NCBI GenBank assembly: GCA_008711295.1
Contig: VUYV01000088.1
Location: forward strand, 1,020,096 to 1,084,095
Direction of reading: 5' to 3'
DNA from: Anarhynchus alexandrinus
Taxonomy: Eukaryota > Chordata > Aves > Charadriiformes > Charadriidae
DNA: 64,000 bases
Both the position numbers and the translations under genes were made by a program. The notes under the pieces are model-generated. The model made no database searches and was not told the origin of the DNA. It saw only the letters and a list, made by a program, of their open reading frames with translations. Of the stretch, positions 48,527 through 62,290 are shown one piece after another. The stretch's first letter is position 1. Each line of letters starts with the position of its first letter.

Positions 48527-48709
48527 ACAGCTGGAAGGGTTTCTGTTATGCTGGAAGGCTGTGCCACCTAGCACTCTACCAAATGATTTGTGGGCTTATT
48601 TTGAGACTTAGCAAGAGCTGGGGACCATTCTCAAAGAGTTGTCTGGGTGCAAACATTTTGTTTTGGAGGACAGGAGAGCTTAATATTGACTCAGGCTATT
48701 TCTTGACAG

Positions 48710-48793
48710 GTGAACGATCTGGAGAAAGTTTAATTTGACTGGCATAGACTTGTGAACGATCTGGAGAAAGTTTAATTTTACTAGCATAGACTT
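48710..48793. repeat. Two-copy 42-bp tandem duplication
   Basis: Copy 1 is 48710-48751 and copy 2 is 48752-48793. Both begin GTGAACGATCTGGAGAAAG, are directly adjacent, and differ at two bases near the middle. A recent local duplication of no evident function. Confidence 0.95.
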
Positions 48794-50330
48794 AGTCTCT
48801 TTGTCTCTTGTGTTTCGTAACCTATGTAGTTCCTAAGCTTTGCAAGACTGGGTGCATCTTGTTGCCATTAATCATATGTCTTCATCTGAGAACCTTTTAC
48901 AGAGGCTGAAAGTGTCTTTCCAGAATAAATACAAGTAGGAATAAAGGAATAGTTCTTACAGGCTCTTCACTGTGCTGAATCTCCTTCCCAAACCCTGAAA
49001 TGACCAGTTAGTGATAAATGTCATGAGTGAATGAAGTGGGTACTCTTCCATTAAGCATAAGACCGAGCAAAGTAATTTATTTCAGTCCTTCACCCAAGAG
49101 GCATAGGACAGAATTCTGTATAACTGATGGACAGACAACCCTCCTTTTAAACAAGTTTCTTGAATTTGTGTTCGGGATGAACCATAAAGATGATATTTAT
49201 TACTTATGTACCCCAATAGCCATGGTTACTTTCAAATCACTGATCAAGAAAGAATCGGTTCTGTGTCATCCCCCAAAGTCATTTGTTCTTTATATCGCCC
49301 ATTTTAGCAAAACTTTAAATTATGTGAAGGCTTGGCTATCAGTCATGGTCTGGGCAGTTGTGGTTTTGTACTCTAGGGAATCCATCTGGCGTTGCTGTTA
49401 ATTTATTTGTTAATGTTTTGCTCTTGACATCGACTAAATATTTATAGTTTTTGACCTGCTCTATCTCCAGCAGTTTGAGGCTTTTAATTTTAATATTATT
49501 TTTTACACATTCTGCAGCAAAAGAAAATACACTTCTAAATAGTTTTTTTTTTCTTTCTCTCCTTTTTTTCCCTTCTGTGGTTCTCCGAAAGGTTAGGTTT
49601 GACAATAGGAATGTAGTCACAGATACTCTAGGCAACAAATGAGAAATGTTCTTTTGTGACCTTAATGTTGGCAAGTGATAATAACCAGTGAACCATGAAA
49701 TACTGCTGCAATATTGTTCATGACTTTTCTGTTTTCTAAGATTAATTTTATGTTCTGAAATGAAGTGACAATCATTTATTATTCTGTTTTACATAGCTTC
49801 CACCGGGAAGCAAATATGAAAAGCTTAATTTTCTAGTCCACTTGCAGCAGTGTTCCTAGTGAAGAATCAGATATATGTTTAAATATTCCTTGTTTAATGT
49901 ATACAATATAATCCTTTTGTTTAGGCTTAGTCAGAAATATCTGGTTTAGGATAGAGTTGGCTAATGTTTAAAAGCGGAAATTACTTTTCTCTCCTAGGGG
50001 TTAAATAGTTATAGTACTAATTAATAATACACTACGGGTATGAACTTTGCAAGAATATTTAATTTTCAAGTACTTTTTTCTGAGAACATGTCATACTTTC
50101 CTAAAGAAACATTTTCCCTTTTCTCCAAATTGTGGTCTCTTTAAAATGCAGCAAACAGAAATTTAGCCACCAAAAACTTCTTGGTGCAAGTAATTTCTAT
50201 TCTACAAGTAGATTAGAATAACATTTTCATCAGAGGAAGCGTGTACAGTTCTCACATCAAGCCTAGTTCACCTTTCCATGTACACCATTATCTTTTAGTC
50301 CATGGGCTGTTGGTAAGCAAAAAAATTTAG
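48794..50330. other. Non-coding stretch, no gene seen
   Basis: A plus-strand 124-residue frame (49027-49401) and a minus-strand 111-residue frame (49339-49674) are open, but neither shows a known motif. A T/C-rich patch lies near 49540-49580. Confidence 0.55.
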
Positions 50331-50402
50331 GGCTTGATAGTGCAAGTATTACTCATCTTGAGTAGCACCTACCCATATCTATGCTTCAGTTGACTTCAGT
50401 AA
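50331..50402 (+). repeat. Possible very old dispersed repeat remnant
   Basis: GGCTTGATAGTGCAAGTATT, then ACTCATCTTGAGTAG and CAGTTGACTTCAGTAA. The order 'gcttgat..tgcaag..ttactcat..gagtag..ttgacttcaat' is a pattern I know from old dispersed repeats in reptile and bird DNA. It is diverged and short, and no family name can be assigned safely. Confidence 0.4.
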
Positions 50403-53400
50403 TATTTCTGCTCTGAAATACATCAAGTGAGTAAAGCCAGGAAAAAGAAAAGCCTTTAATTTCAAGGTCAAACACATCGTGGAAAGTAGACAGCAATATT
50501 TTTAAAGTCAATGTGTTTTGGTTTTTTTCTTCAAAACATGTGTGTCGTTATGTATTAGGATATAATTGTTTAATTAAGGGCTTGATTCTTAGAGGAGACG
50601 AATATTAATAATTTTTATTAATGTTAAATTTCCCAGTAAGGTAATTCAAGAGGCTAAGCACTGGCCAGGGATTGTTTATCTGGAATGGGATCCATTCAGA
50701 ATGCAATGGATACCCCTTCTTCTGGAAAACTAAACAGTTTCCAAATCTAGGCGCATAGAATTGCAGGCTGGAACTTTTGTTTGGGCTTCTCACTTAAAGT
50801 AGGCTGGTTTCAAGAGAGGGTGGATGGATTCAAAAGGAAATTTCTGCACATTTGAACATCAGACCAGAACTAGTAGAATTACTTAAGCACAGGATAAGGT
50901 ACCTGGCATCAACAACTGCCAAGAGAAGAATACTGATCTGTGTACACTGGGAGTGAGGAGCCAAAGACAAGGGGCTATGGTGCACCCACATGGAACACTG
51001 TGCTCCCGGTGTCTCTCACACTGACTAGTATTAACTGGTAGATCAAACAATCGCTAATAATTCTGGAGTCTTAAAATAAACAGATTAAAAAGAAATCCTC
51101 TGTGTTAATATTCTGGTAAGTAGCCTAAACTCCAAGGTGATGTGCTGCAGCATGACTCAGTTGGGTTCCAGCTGTTCACACATTGCAGGCTGTCGTTTCC
51201 TGGTTTAATGATAATCCCTTTTCTGGAGTGTTCTGATTAGATAATTGTTAAAAGCAAGAGTAAAATGTTAGGTTCACTACTATTAGTTACCAAAGTCTCA
51301 GCTGCCAGGAATTAGATACAGTGCTGCTGCCACTAGATGTACAATAAACAGTGTTTGTGTTAAGAGTCAGAGATTACTTTTGTTCGAGACAGCTCTGCTC
51401 ATTATAAGTCTACTTGAGGAGCCTTCTTGAAGATTCACAGCAAAGCCCAAGCTAAGACTAAATATAAAGCCAGCATCCTAGTGGGATTTAAAACAAATAG
51501 AAGATAAAGGACCCTTCTTTTATCTACTGAAATGGCCACAACTTGAAGTGGATAATTTACCGAATTGCATTTCATTTCCTTGTAATATAGTACATGACAC
51601 ACAAGCAAGATTAGGTGCTGGGATTCAGAAGCAATGAAACAGAAGTCTTTGGGTGCTCAGTGCGTATTTATACATTTCTTTAAAACATGTTTTATCCAAG
51701 GAAATTCAAACGAAGGTGATACGCTGTTATTCAGAAAAGAGTTTTATGGCACGATCATGGATTATGCAATCACGACATGCAGTGGTTATATCTGAACTAC
51801 TCAATTTTCACTATGTAATTCAGATAATGTAATTAAGATAATGTTGTCACTTGTTTCTTTATTTTACAACAATTTATGCTGGCATAAAAGCTCCCAGGTG
51901 CTCAGCTCACGATATGTGCAGAGCAGAACTGATTGCTTCAAGGGAAACTTTCAGGTTAAAGTCAGATGAGAGGTAGTTTTGGCTCAAAGTGTTTGAGTGT
52001 TCAGGTAGGTTCTCAAATGCCTCTAGTCCATTCCAGCTCTGTTCTGGGCCCCATGTCTGTTTTAGGGGTGGGTCTAGCCCTCAGCTCTTGAATCATTTGG
52101 ACACTTTGAAACTTTCATCCTACAGCACTGTATAATAGACATCCACATCCATTATCCTCTAACACATACAGATTTCAGCAGGAATTGTGGTAACGTAATC
52201 GTGTAATAACAATCTTCACTTGCAGGTTATTTACAAAATATGCAGATACCATTTGAATGCTCACGGATGGCAAATAACAAGATCCTGCGCAAGTGTATCA
52301 AAGAAAATATAGTACCTTTTTTATTTGAAAATCCATTCCTTTGTTACTGGTTGTAACCAGCTCTGCACTGTACGTTCTCTGTAAGAAAACTCCCACCCCC
52401 AACAAACCAGAGATGAAAACTAATTGAAGGATCGATTTCCTGCTCCAATTTTAATGATTCATATTGATATTTCTGGTATATAAAGAAGTTGTACCTAGAC
52501 CCGAACAAAAAGTGAAGTAAAATCAGGAAATTATTGCATTTCCTCAGCTGGAGATCATTTTTTTCTTGCTCCTAGGAAGCAAGAAGTTATATTTTGCTGG
52601 AAATAAACAGGTTTCTCTGAGTGGCAAATGAAACTTGTTTGTCACAGCAGAGGGCAGAGCTGAAGGTCAGAGCAGAAACTCTGGTTGCTGTCACACATTT
52701 TCATGAGCTGGATCATCTCTGTGATTGACAAAGCTGACACTTGCAAGAAAGGGACTGAAGGTGAAGGGGCAGCAGATTTCCTCATGGTTCTGGGAAGGGG
52801 GGGGGAGGTAAAAGAGGGATGGGTAGTAAGGCCCTCTAAGCATGAATTTAACATCACAAAAAAATAAATAGCTGGCTAAGTGGCAGAGCCCAAGGTTGAG
52901 CCCTTAGAGGGGCAGGTAGAGGAACAGATGCTTTCCAATGGACTTTAATCAGCTGCTGCCCTAGTGGCTTTCTCTACCACCTGCTGAAGTTCAGGGCCTT
53001 TGTTTTTTAATGGAAATGCAAGGGAATCAGAGAGGTGCATGGTATCTGGGAATGAAGGAGAGGAATTTTTGCCGTTAATATATTAAGGAGGGATGTTGCA
53101 GGCAGGTTCACGATTCGATGAAATAATCCAGACTAAAATCTTGCAGCAGAGTGAAATGAACTTCCAGTGTATCTTGAAATCATAAAATACTGACTTGAAA
53201 GGTCAGGTTTTTTGTGTTTCTTTGATTTCACAGTGAGACTTTCATTTCTCCTTCTGGTGATACATCTACCTGCCACAAACTTCCCTCCATGTTCTCCCCA
53301 CACCTTCAGCCCTTTCTATATTGGGCATGGGAGAATCGGGAGACATCTGTTTCAACATCATTATTTAGACTTTTTTTGACATGCTAGTTGCATATGCAAT

Positions 53401-55316
53401 CTGAATAAATATGATCTAGAATAAACTACTAAATGTTTGGTGTAAATCTGTCTGTAAAATTGTAAGCAGACAGCAGGAGTTGGTGTCTTATTGTCTGCGT
53501 GAATGCATGTAGATACCAAGGTGGGAGAAGGTGCAAACACAGCGCAGGACAGAATTAGAGTTCAAAATTATCCTCCCAGCTTACCATTCTTTAGGATAGA
53601 GTTCTGGACTAGATGATTATTTGACACCCCTCCCCTACCCCCAGCTGAATTTGCTAGGATTGACTTCCAGTTCCTCCTTTCTATGATTTCATCTGCTGAC
53701 ATTCCACAGTTACATCCCCTTCTACCACAGGCATCAACTCTGAATACATGTGACCTTACCCTATGACTCTTACTCTCTCCTACCCTCTTCTCTGAGGACG
53801 GAGAGCTTCATCTTCTCCCAGGTCTGCTGGTTCCATCACTGTCCTGTTTAACTATTTCCCACTGTGATTTCTGTGAATAATCTTAGAGTCTTCCAGTCTT
53901 AAGTTTTTGTTTCTTTAAGGATATTAAGGAAGAACGACGTGGTGTTTCAGGGGAAGCGGCTGCTGATTTTTTTCCCCTGACAGCTTTTTCTATAGTCATT
54001 ATTACTTGGATGACTTTTCCTACTATATATGGAGATCTGTATGAGTAATTCTCTGGAAGAGAGGAGATTATGGAAAGCTACATTTGTGGAGGGTTGTGGG
54101 CTGTTTTTGAGATCCACATGGCAGGAAGGGGCAAGGGATGGGAGAGAAGACTGAAATGTTTTTCAAAATCTATATGAGTTCCATACAGCCAGTGGGCTTC
54201 AAAGCCTCTCACACATTTTCTTCTCCTACATCTGGGTGCAGAGCTTGTTGAAATCAACCCACATATCCTTTTGACTTCAGTGAGGTTTGAATCAGGACAG
54301 TGCACTTTTCAGTTTGATTTCTTTCTAGATTATTCTCTAGTTTTTCTTGTTATTCTCAGCTCATTTTTTTGTCACTGTTATTTATCATTATTTATGAGAC
54401 CTAAGAAACAGCGATTTCAGCAAAATAAGACTGACTTCTAAGACTGGGAGCTAGCTGTCTGGTGCAAATTCAGTTGGGAAATATGCTTCTACTGCTGTTC
54501 ACCAATCTCAAACTCCTCCTGTAAATCTTAATAAGGTCTCAAATCTGGCAAGGAGGGATACCCTTGGGAGAGCTTTAATGATTTGACAGTACTAAACATG
54601 TGTAGAGGACAAGCAGGATGCTTTGTCTCCAGACTTGTAAAATGTAAAGCGTCACTGAGTCTTGTCAAGTTGCAGACTTTACATACTATAAATAAGGATA
54701 ACGAGGCATTGAAAACAGAGGCGGAGAATCTGAAAACTCGTTATTATCAAGGCAAATATTTCTTTGCATCATTAATCCAAAATTTCACAGAATGACACTA
54801 GAGCAGGGAATTTACAAGTCAGAGGATTGCAGTAAGGGGATGAAAGGTCAGGACTTTGTTGGTGTATTTATTTACATTTTGGTTTTGCAGGGACAAGGAT
54901 CAACTTCTTCACCATGAAAAAGCTCCAGATTTGCTCATGTATCAGAGATTGCGTTTCTTTCTCCACTTGTCGATTTACTTTCTCAAACAACATACAAACC
55001 AATGTAGTCTGAGTGCTTCCCTGGTGAATCACACCTTTTTATTACTTTTTTTTTTTTGAATGATTTGATAAGGACCTTGTTTTGTCATCATTTAGTCTTT
55101 TCGTCAAGATAGAGTTATGCATGTTTCTCAGACAGCTTCTCTTTGCAACCCTGCTTCTTCATTGCAATTGTGATAGCCATAAAATAGAATTTTCTAAAAT
55201 TGGAGAACAAGCTGATATGCTTCATCCAGCAGAGCTGCAGGCTATTTTTCATGATTGCACATATATTGTGTTGATTATGACGAAGCCAAAAGATTTTTAA
55301 ATAGGAAAAAAATAAA
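50403..55316. other. Non-coding stretch, 4.9 kb, no gene seen
   Basis: Contains an old-repeat-like patch at 54245-54296 (TTTTGACTTCAGTGAGGTTT) and a nine-G run near 52797-52805. A stretch at about 51660-51900 is rich in homeobox-type AT cores without simple repeats (see findings). No gene or RNA was recognised. Confidence 0.5.
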
Positions 55317-55335
55317 GGGGGGGTGGGGGGAAGGG
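55317..55335 (+). other. Potential G-quadruplex motif
   Basis: G7, T, G6, AA, G3. The first G run can be split into two tracts with a one-base loop, so four tracts of at least three G are available. This meets the usual sequence rule for an intramolecular quadruplex on the plus strand. No nearby promoter or gene gives it a role. Confidence 0.65.
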
Positions 55336-55338
55336 AGG

Positions 55339-55691
55339 AAAACAATAGTTTCCTGCCTTCTGCAGACTGGCAGAAGCTCCTGAAAGAGATTAAAGATGAA
55401 CATGTCTTACAAAATTGTTATTATTCTGAGTTTTACTGAGGTGGGTGAGTATTTTTTCTCTTTTACTGGGCAATTGTTTTGATATTTTCTTTAAAAAAAA
55501 AGTTGATAATATCTTTGTATCGCACAATATGGAACATTTTGATGCATATGACTTTTTGTATATTCAAATTATTTATTACAGAAAATTACTGCATTGTAAC
55601 TACTGTGACTGTACCTTATTAAACAGCACCTGCCATTCAGAGCTCTCTTGTTACAATGGCTCAGTAAGGTAGGAACATGCACATATGGATG
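55339..55691. other. Non-coding stretch, no gene seen
   Basis: Short AT-rich interval between the G-rich motif and the palindrome. Nothing recognisable. Confidence 0.6.
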
Positions 55692-55713
55692 CATATATGC
55701 ATATGCATATATG
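55692..55713. repeat. 22-bp perfect palindrome of TATGCATA units
   Basis: The 22 bases are identical to their own reverse complement, built from alternating CATATATG and GCATATGC blocks with no spacer. TGCATA-rich palindromes can extrude as cruciforms. It also contains ATGCATAT-type octamer-like words, but no regulatory role is supported. Confidence 0.9.
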
Positions 55714-58700
55714 GAGAAACTCAGGTACAAAAGGGGAAAGATGTGTATTAGGCAAACTAGAGGTAGAATAAACAAAAGAATAGTGACATTGTGGCTTTCA
55801 AGACAAGGGCATTTCTATTTGTTAAAGGGATGGATGCCTTTGTTTGTACTTCATTTCCTTTGGGATTATCATTAGAAGTGATTTATGCAGATCCCACAGA
55901 CAAACAACTGTGTAACCACAGTTCCTTGTGGTCTTTATGTTGGTGGAGGTTTATGTCTACAGGTTGTCCACAGCAAGCAGAGTTGACCGCAAGGTACATC
56001 AATAACTATGCATCCTAATATCCTGGGGTTCGGTGAAGAACGTTATTACGGAACAGAATTCAGCTGCCGCATCTACCACTCGTTCTTTATTCCATCAAAT
56101 TATTGAATTTCCCCAGCCTCCTTTCGTTACAGTTAGTATTTAGCAAAAAAAGGTTTCCCACTGCCTCTGGCCTTCAAGAGAACTTTATACAAGGTATCAG
56201 CTGTGGTTGCTGCAGAAGAAAGACCTAAGGAAGATATTGGAAAGTTTGAACTTCTGGTAAGAGTTTTTAATACAGATCTCATTTACAAGGAATAACCTCA
56301 GCATTAATATGACGCAACTTTTAAAGTGATGCCATTAAACTGCATTAAATTCAACAGCTAACATACTTTTTGAGAATAAAAATATATTAGTTTTAATTAG
56401 TTCCCTGCCAAAAGTGAAATAAAATAAATAGAAACAAGTCCACTTTTATTCTTCCTCGGAGTGATCACAAGTGCATGTCAGCTAATCCACTTTCAAGTCA
56501 CACTTTTAGTTAAGTCAGGTCCATTTTCCTGATTGCCCCTATTTAGACAGGTCTTTGGAAATGGGCTCCAGTAGCAAAGCTCAGGCTAGGATGTGAATGT
56601 AAATTAGTGAACTCTAAGCCTACTATTGGGATCCTGCCTGGGTCAGGCCAACATAGCTTTGCCCAGTTAACCTCTTTTACCCTTCAGCAGCAATGCCTTT
56701 AACATCATTTTACTGTTATTAATGCTGCCCCTTTCTGTAACTTTTTGAGCAGAAAGACATTGGGCTTTTCTGAGGTAAAGCCCAGCAGTGGCTAATAGCA
56801 GGGCTAGTGGCACTGCTGCTGAGGAAAATAGCAGTGGCAGCAAGAAACACAGATAAAATTGACACCGAGTCTCTGACACAGTAAAGATTATTTTCCAGTG
56901 AAAATTACTCCCTCGTGTAAGCCAGCAGCGAGACCATCAGGGGGGTGCTGCCACCACATCCCCCCCCACAGAAAGAGAAACCAGGGAGCTTTATTCACCT
57001 TTTTTTTAGAAAAGCGAAGCTGCTAGCCTGCCTCCACCTCCCAGAGGTTCAAATCTGGCATTTCAAATCCTTATTTTCGTTGCACCAGCCACTTCCTGCA
57101 AAGGCACCTCACTAGCGGCAGCTGCACCTGGCGCTCTCACAAACTTCTCTGCGCTCTCTGCCAGGCAAATACGCGTTCTGGGAGTGCCCATCACCACTCT
57201 GTGAGCCAAGATGCCTCTTTACCTGCACTGAGTCCTGGCTCAAACTTTGTTCCTGGTGTGCTCGTGCGGCATGTCAAGGGCAGAGTTTTCCAAGAGAAGA
57301 AGAGAACATCTGAAGCACTCCTAGAAGAACAAAAGTCCTGGGACGTGTGAAAAAGAGGGCCTGAGGCTGCTTGGGAAAGAATTTGCATGGGAATAGGCAA
57401 GATATAGCATAAGGATCCATCTCGGCTTGAAAAGGGAAAAATATGAATGGTACAAGGGGATTTTGTGTCTTCCAGGAGAAATGGAAGGAGGGACGCTGCT
57501 GCTGTGGCTCTGAGGAATCTCCAGATTTTTGGTTAAGAAGGGGTTTTGATTACCATTTCTGGTCTGCAAGAATTCAGGTTGAAAAGGAAACAGATGACTT
57601 CCGATCAAAGCTGTTCTTTCCAGAGATAATGTGGGCTGAGGTCAGAAACTGAGATCTCCTCCCATCCTAAATACTGCTCAACTGCAACCAATTCCTCTGA
57701 CCAAGTGGAGACTTCTCAAACAGACAATCTGAATCACACCCCAGCAGTGCTCATTTGTCCTCATTTGAATATAAAAGGGATTTAGGATGACTAGCCCATA
57801 TCCAGGCATCGACGCTGTGGGCGAGAGGACTCCCGCTGCCTGTGACTAACTCTGGAGACTTGGCAAGATCTAACCAATTCTCAAACTTGCTCTGAGCACA
57901 AGAATAGCAACGGTGACCCCTGTGTGAGCCCACACGTGCATAAGGTTACACAATTATAGGATTATCCACCTGCAAAATTGCAGCCCTGTAGGCTAAAGCT
58001 GTGGTAAGGTCCACACGGCATATCAATATGATGTCGTATGACACCATGTGAAGGTACCACCCTCGGGCTCCGCTGGCACTGCATTCCATGCGCTCTGTTT
58101 GGTGATGGATACAGGCCAGACCTGCGGTGTCACCGCTAGTACTCCTGTGCTTTCCTTGCATTAATGTTACTTCAGACCGGTATCAAATGCTCTTTTGTGA
58201 TGAGTACCTTTATTGGTCCTGATATGTCCAGTTCATAATTGTAAGTCTGAAACAAGAACGTGGAACTGGGTGAGAATTTAGGTTATTATGAGTGTGAGCG
58301 TTGAGTCTGAAAAAAATATAAGCAGTAATTAGTTCCTGTTCTGATGACCCAGAAGCAGAATCTTTTAAAAATAAATCACAGTGATGCAGCTGATACATTT
58401 TGATGCTAATATTAAATGTCATTCTGGCACAAAATACAAAACACAAAAGGATTCTAAAAACCTGTCCAAACATCTGTGTATTACAATAATATACATAACT
58501 GCTTTCAGGGAGAGAATGAATGTGGTTTAGTCTCTGGAGCCTACAGCATGCCCTACTCAAGTTGAATGGGATACATAAATAGCACAGATACATAAATGCA
58601 AGCAGGGATATAGATACATTACCTGGTTGTTCTCAGGAGTAAGGTAGCTGGGGTTTGACACTGATCTTTATTTTTTTTTTTCTCAGGCAATAGTCTAATT

Positions 58701-61700
58701 GCATGCATTTTATTCAGCTCATTGGTGGATTTACTATTAAATTTCTCATTCCTTTCATATAGTCTTGAAATTCCAGCTTATCTCACTATCCATTACGTAC
58801 TGACATGAATACAAGTTTGCTTTTGCTGTTCCTGTTTGCTTCACTGGATTTAGCCCTCTGAATTTCATACTGAGAGTTACAGAAATTACAGGGGCAGAAG
58901 ATGATTTAAAGAATACATGGACAAAAAGACATAAGATTAATGCACTGATAAAAAGATGTAAAACAAAGCTAAAAGAAATCTTGAGAGATTTTCTTAGATA
59001 AAATGCCATAAACTAGGGTGGAAATTGCATCATAAATTTGATCTATAGGAAAGCCATTAAGAGTTTCTTCTTGAATTGGAAAAATACAAAGAAGTTTTCT
59101 GGTATTTTATGCTTTCAGTATTTGAACCTTGAGAGTTTTGAAAGCAAGATTTGGGCAGAAGGACCACATTTTTTTTAAAATAAGTGCTGAAATTCAGGAT
59201 GGTCTTGTGCTTTAGTTACCAAATCCTCAACACTCAGTGTAGCTTCTGTTCTGGCTCAGTCATATATTTTCTATGCAGAAGTAGTTTAATGTCTTTCTGC
59301 TTCTGTTTTTCATTTGTAGGACAGAGGCAAAACTTCTTATTTCTCCCCTCCTTTTTGAGTCTGATTTAGCTATGTTATAAACTCTTCAAGCAAGGAGTAT
59401 CTTTGACAATCAGTTTTATAATGCACAACATCTACCTGTGGTAGAGCCTAGACATGCTTCCACAATAATAAAAATAGTCATAGAAATTACAAGGTAGAAC
59501 TTCAGTAATTTGACATTTTTCTGAAGCAGCAGTTTACAGAATCTCATGACTTAATCTGTGAGTGTGATATTAACATAAAGATTTAATCATTGTGTGAAGC
59601 ATTTGTGTATGAGTGAGTATATGTGCACGCATCTATTAAAATATTATGAGTATGTATGTGCAAGTTTCCAGTCCTTATGGATAAAACCTGAAAAGATGGT
59701 TTCTGTTCCGCCCAGAGACTCAAAAATCAGAATGAATTTGAACTAATTCCCCAAATACAATTTTCCAGGTCTCACAAATTTAGAGCACATCCCATTTTAT
59801 GAGCCCCCTGTATCAGTTCAGAGTATAACTTCTCTTAATTCACATCTGGCAGCCAAAACTACCTTTTTTTTTTCTTACCTAGCTCAGGGATGAAGACTAG
59901 AACACACAGAGAAAGCATAATCACTAGGATTTCTTTGCATTTCTCTCTCCAGAAAGATTTATAGCTCAGTACTGTTCCTCTCAGAAAGCAGCTGAATTTG
60001 CCTTTTCCTAGACCATAGATACTTATTTTTCACTTTTTGGAGTGTTTTCCACAAGGAAATTAAATGATGGTTTTCATGGCAATAGTTTTGTTAAAGTTTA
60101 TACATATATGTGTGTATATCTATCTATCTATATATATGCAATTGATGCAAAAACAAAATCTAACAGCTTTTCATGTTAACTATGGTATTAAGCAGGTTCA
60201 GGCATTAAGCTGGTTACTCTTTGGTGCTTTAACTTTAATCCATGAAAATAAACTTATGACAGTAGCTGTTGCCTCTTCCTGACTCAGTGATTTAACATTT
60301 CGGAAAATGCTTGTTTATGAAACTGTGTTCTTATCTACCTGGAAGTGATGATAAGTGGGAATAAGACATCGTAGGGGACATTCGTTCCTGTATGTTGAAA
60401 AGCACTATGTAAACCAAGTAATTTAGTTGAAATATAGGAGAAGTGAAGGACAAACAATGATTTTTTTTAATTTTTTTTTTTTTAATGAAATATCTGCAAT
60501 ATGTGGTCTTGCTCTCATTTAGTTTATCAGTGTGTGTGTCATGAAGGAGGGTGCAGATACGAAAGAGTGGCAGTGAAATCCCAGGTTAAGAGCAGTGAAG
60601 GTAAGGGTGGTTTGCAATTGGTAGTCCTCATACCCAGGCTCTAATCCTTGGGAAAAAATGTACTATCTACCAAAAAGGAACACCATTTCAGTCGAGGGCC
60701 TTTATTTTTTCTCAAATCTCTTTTCTTAGGGTAGGCCCATCTGTTTAAACAGATTTCAATTGCCCACGAAGAATTTCCTAAGCCTTACCTTGATACCTTA
60801 ATGAAAATATCAATTTTTAACACTTCTCCAAAGGGTTAAAGGCTCCTCCACTCTAACTTTCGAAGTGCTGATGTCTCTTTGACAAGACAAAAAAGATTCA
60901 TTTCACAGCCAGGAAATTAAAGTCTTTACTGAATGTGAATGCAAATTTTAAGTAGGGACTTAATATTCAACTACTAAGAAATCATTTACCTATTGTGAGT
61001 GAAGGACTCTATGAGGAGTCGCAGGGCATAGTTCAAACCTTGGTGCATAACCCTTTATGCACTGGAAATATAAGTTTCATACAAATAGGCACTCTGAGAA
61101 CCCATTTTTAAACACTTAATATGGGAACAATACGTGAACCTCAGTCTTGATGGAGAAGAGACACAACGAGATCCAATTAACTTTGGGGTGATGGTAGTTT
61201 TGGCTTGCTGGGATTGAGGCACGGTGTGATAACCATGCAGGAATAAAATCTCTGTGAATGGCTCTCAGGGGAGTTGTTGGCTTATCATCATTTTGAGGAT
61301 TTGAGCAGAGAGAAAAGAAAAATACATAGTGCTAACCATGGCCATTATTCAGTACAATTATCAGCATAGGAATTCCCTTTCATTCCTTTTGAAGCAGTTG
61401 TCGTTCTTTAAAACTGGTTTCACATGAGAGAGAAGGAGATCCAGGGCTTGATCTCTAGAAGGATGTGCACATAATTTCAGGAATACAAACAGCATCCATT
61501 TGAGCACTTCATGCAGACTTGGCCATGTGGTTGCATTGTCAGTGTGGTTAACTGCATCTGGAATTGCAGGAAGCCTGTGCCCAGCTGCCCTGCATGTACG
61601 TGTAGAACATATATATTTGTATACATCCTTAAAAGAAGAGTAGAGTGTATATTTATAATTACTCTGAGTGTATATTTATATTACCGGTGTGGGGCATTTG

Positions 61701-62290
61701 GAGTTCTTGCTCCTGTCTCACCTTTAGGCTTTTTTAGTTATATTGGCAATAAGATTTTTGTCCTAACTCACTTGCACCTATAAAGGAAACACAAACAGTC
61801 ATTTCAATAAGGGGTAAACACAAGTTTGTATATAAAGCTACCTGACAAACTGTCCTCTTGTCATCAGCCTTTACTTTTTTGGCCTTTTTTTCCCCATCAT
61901 AGTAATTTGATCTTTAAACATTCTTTAAACAGAGTTAATGTTTATTTGCAGATTTGTCCAGTTCTTGTATAATAGGCTTTTACTGCAAAATTAAGGCTTA
62001 ACTTGAATGACAGAAGCTTTTATCTATCAAAGTTTCTCAGAAAACTTACATCAACACTGAGATCACTTGCTTAGACTATGGATTTTCTCTCTGGAATTAT
62101 ACAACTGTATACTAGTCCATTCCAATAACTCAGATGTGCGAGCACTAAGTTGTGAAGCAGACAATTGAGATCTCATAGAGGCAAAAATGAGAATCCCTAA
62201 CACTGTTTCTGAGGTGTTAAAAAGAGATTTTCGTTGATGGCATACATGTTGTTCCACAGATAAAGTGTTGATATCTCTTCACTTGTACTT
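55714..62290. other. Non-coding stretch, 6.6 kb, no gene seen
   Basis: Includes a GC-richer patch at about 57030-57290 with several CpG, a short TATC/TATG simple repeat near 60110-60138, and T runs near 60463-60483. Minus-strand frames of 127 (58210-58593) and 95 residues (57321-57608) show no family match. Confidence 0.55.
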
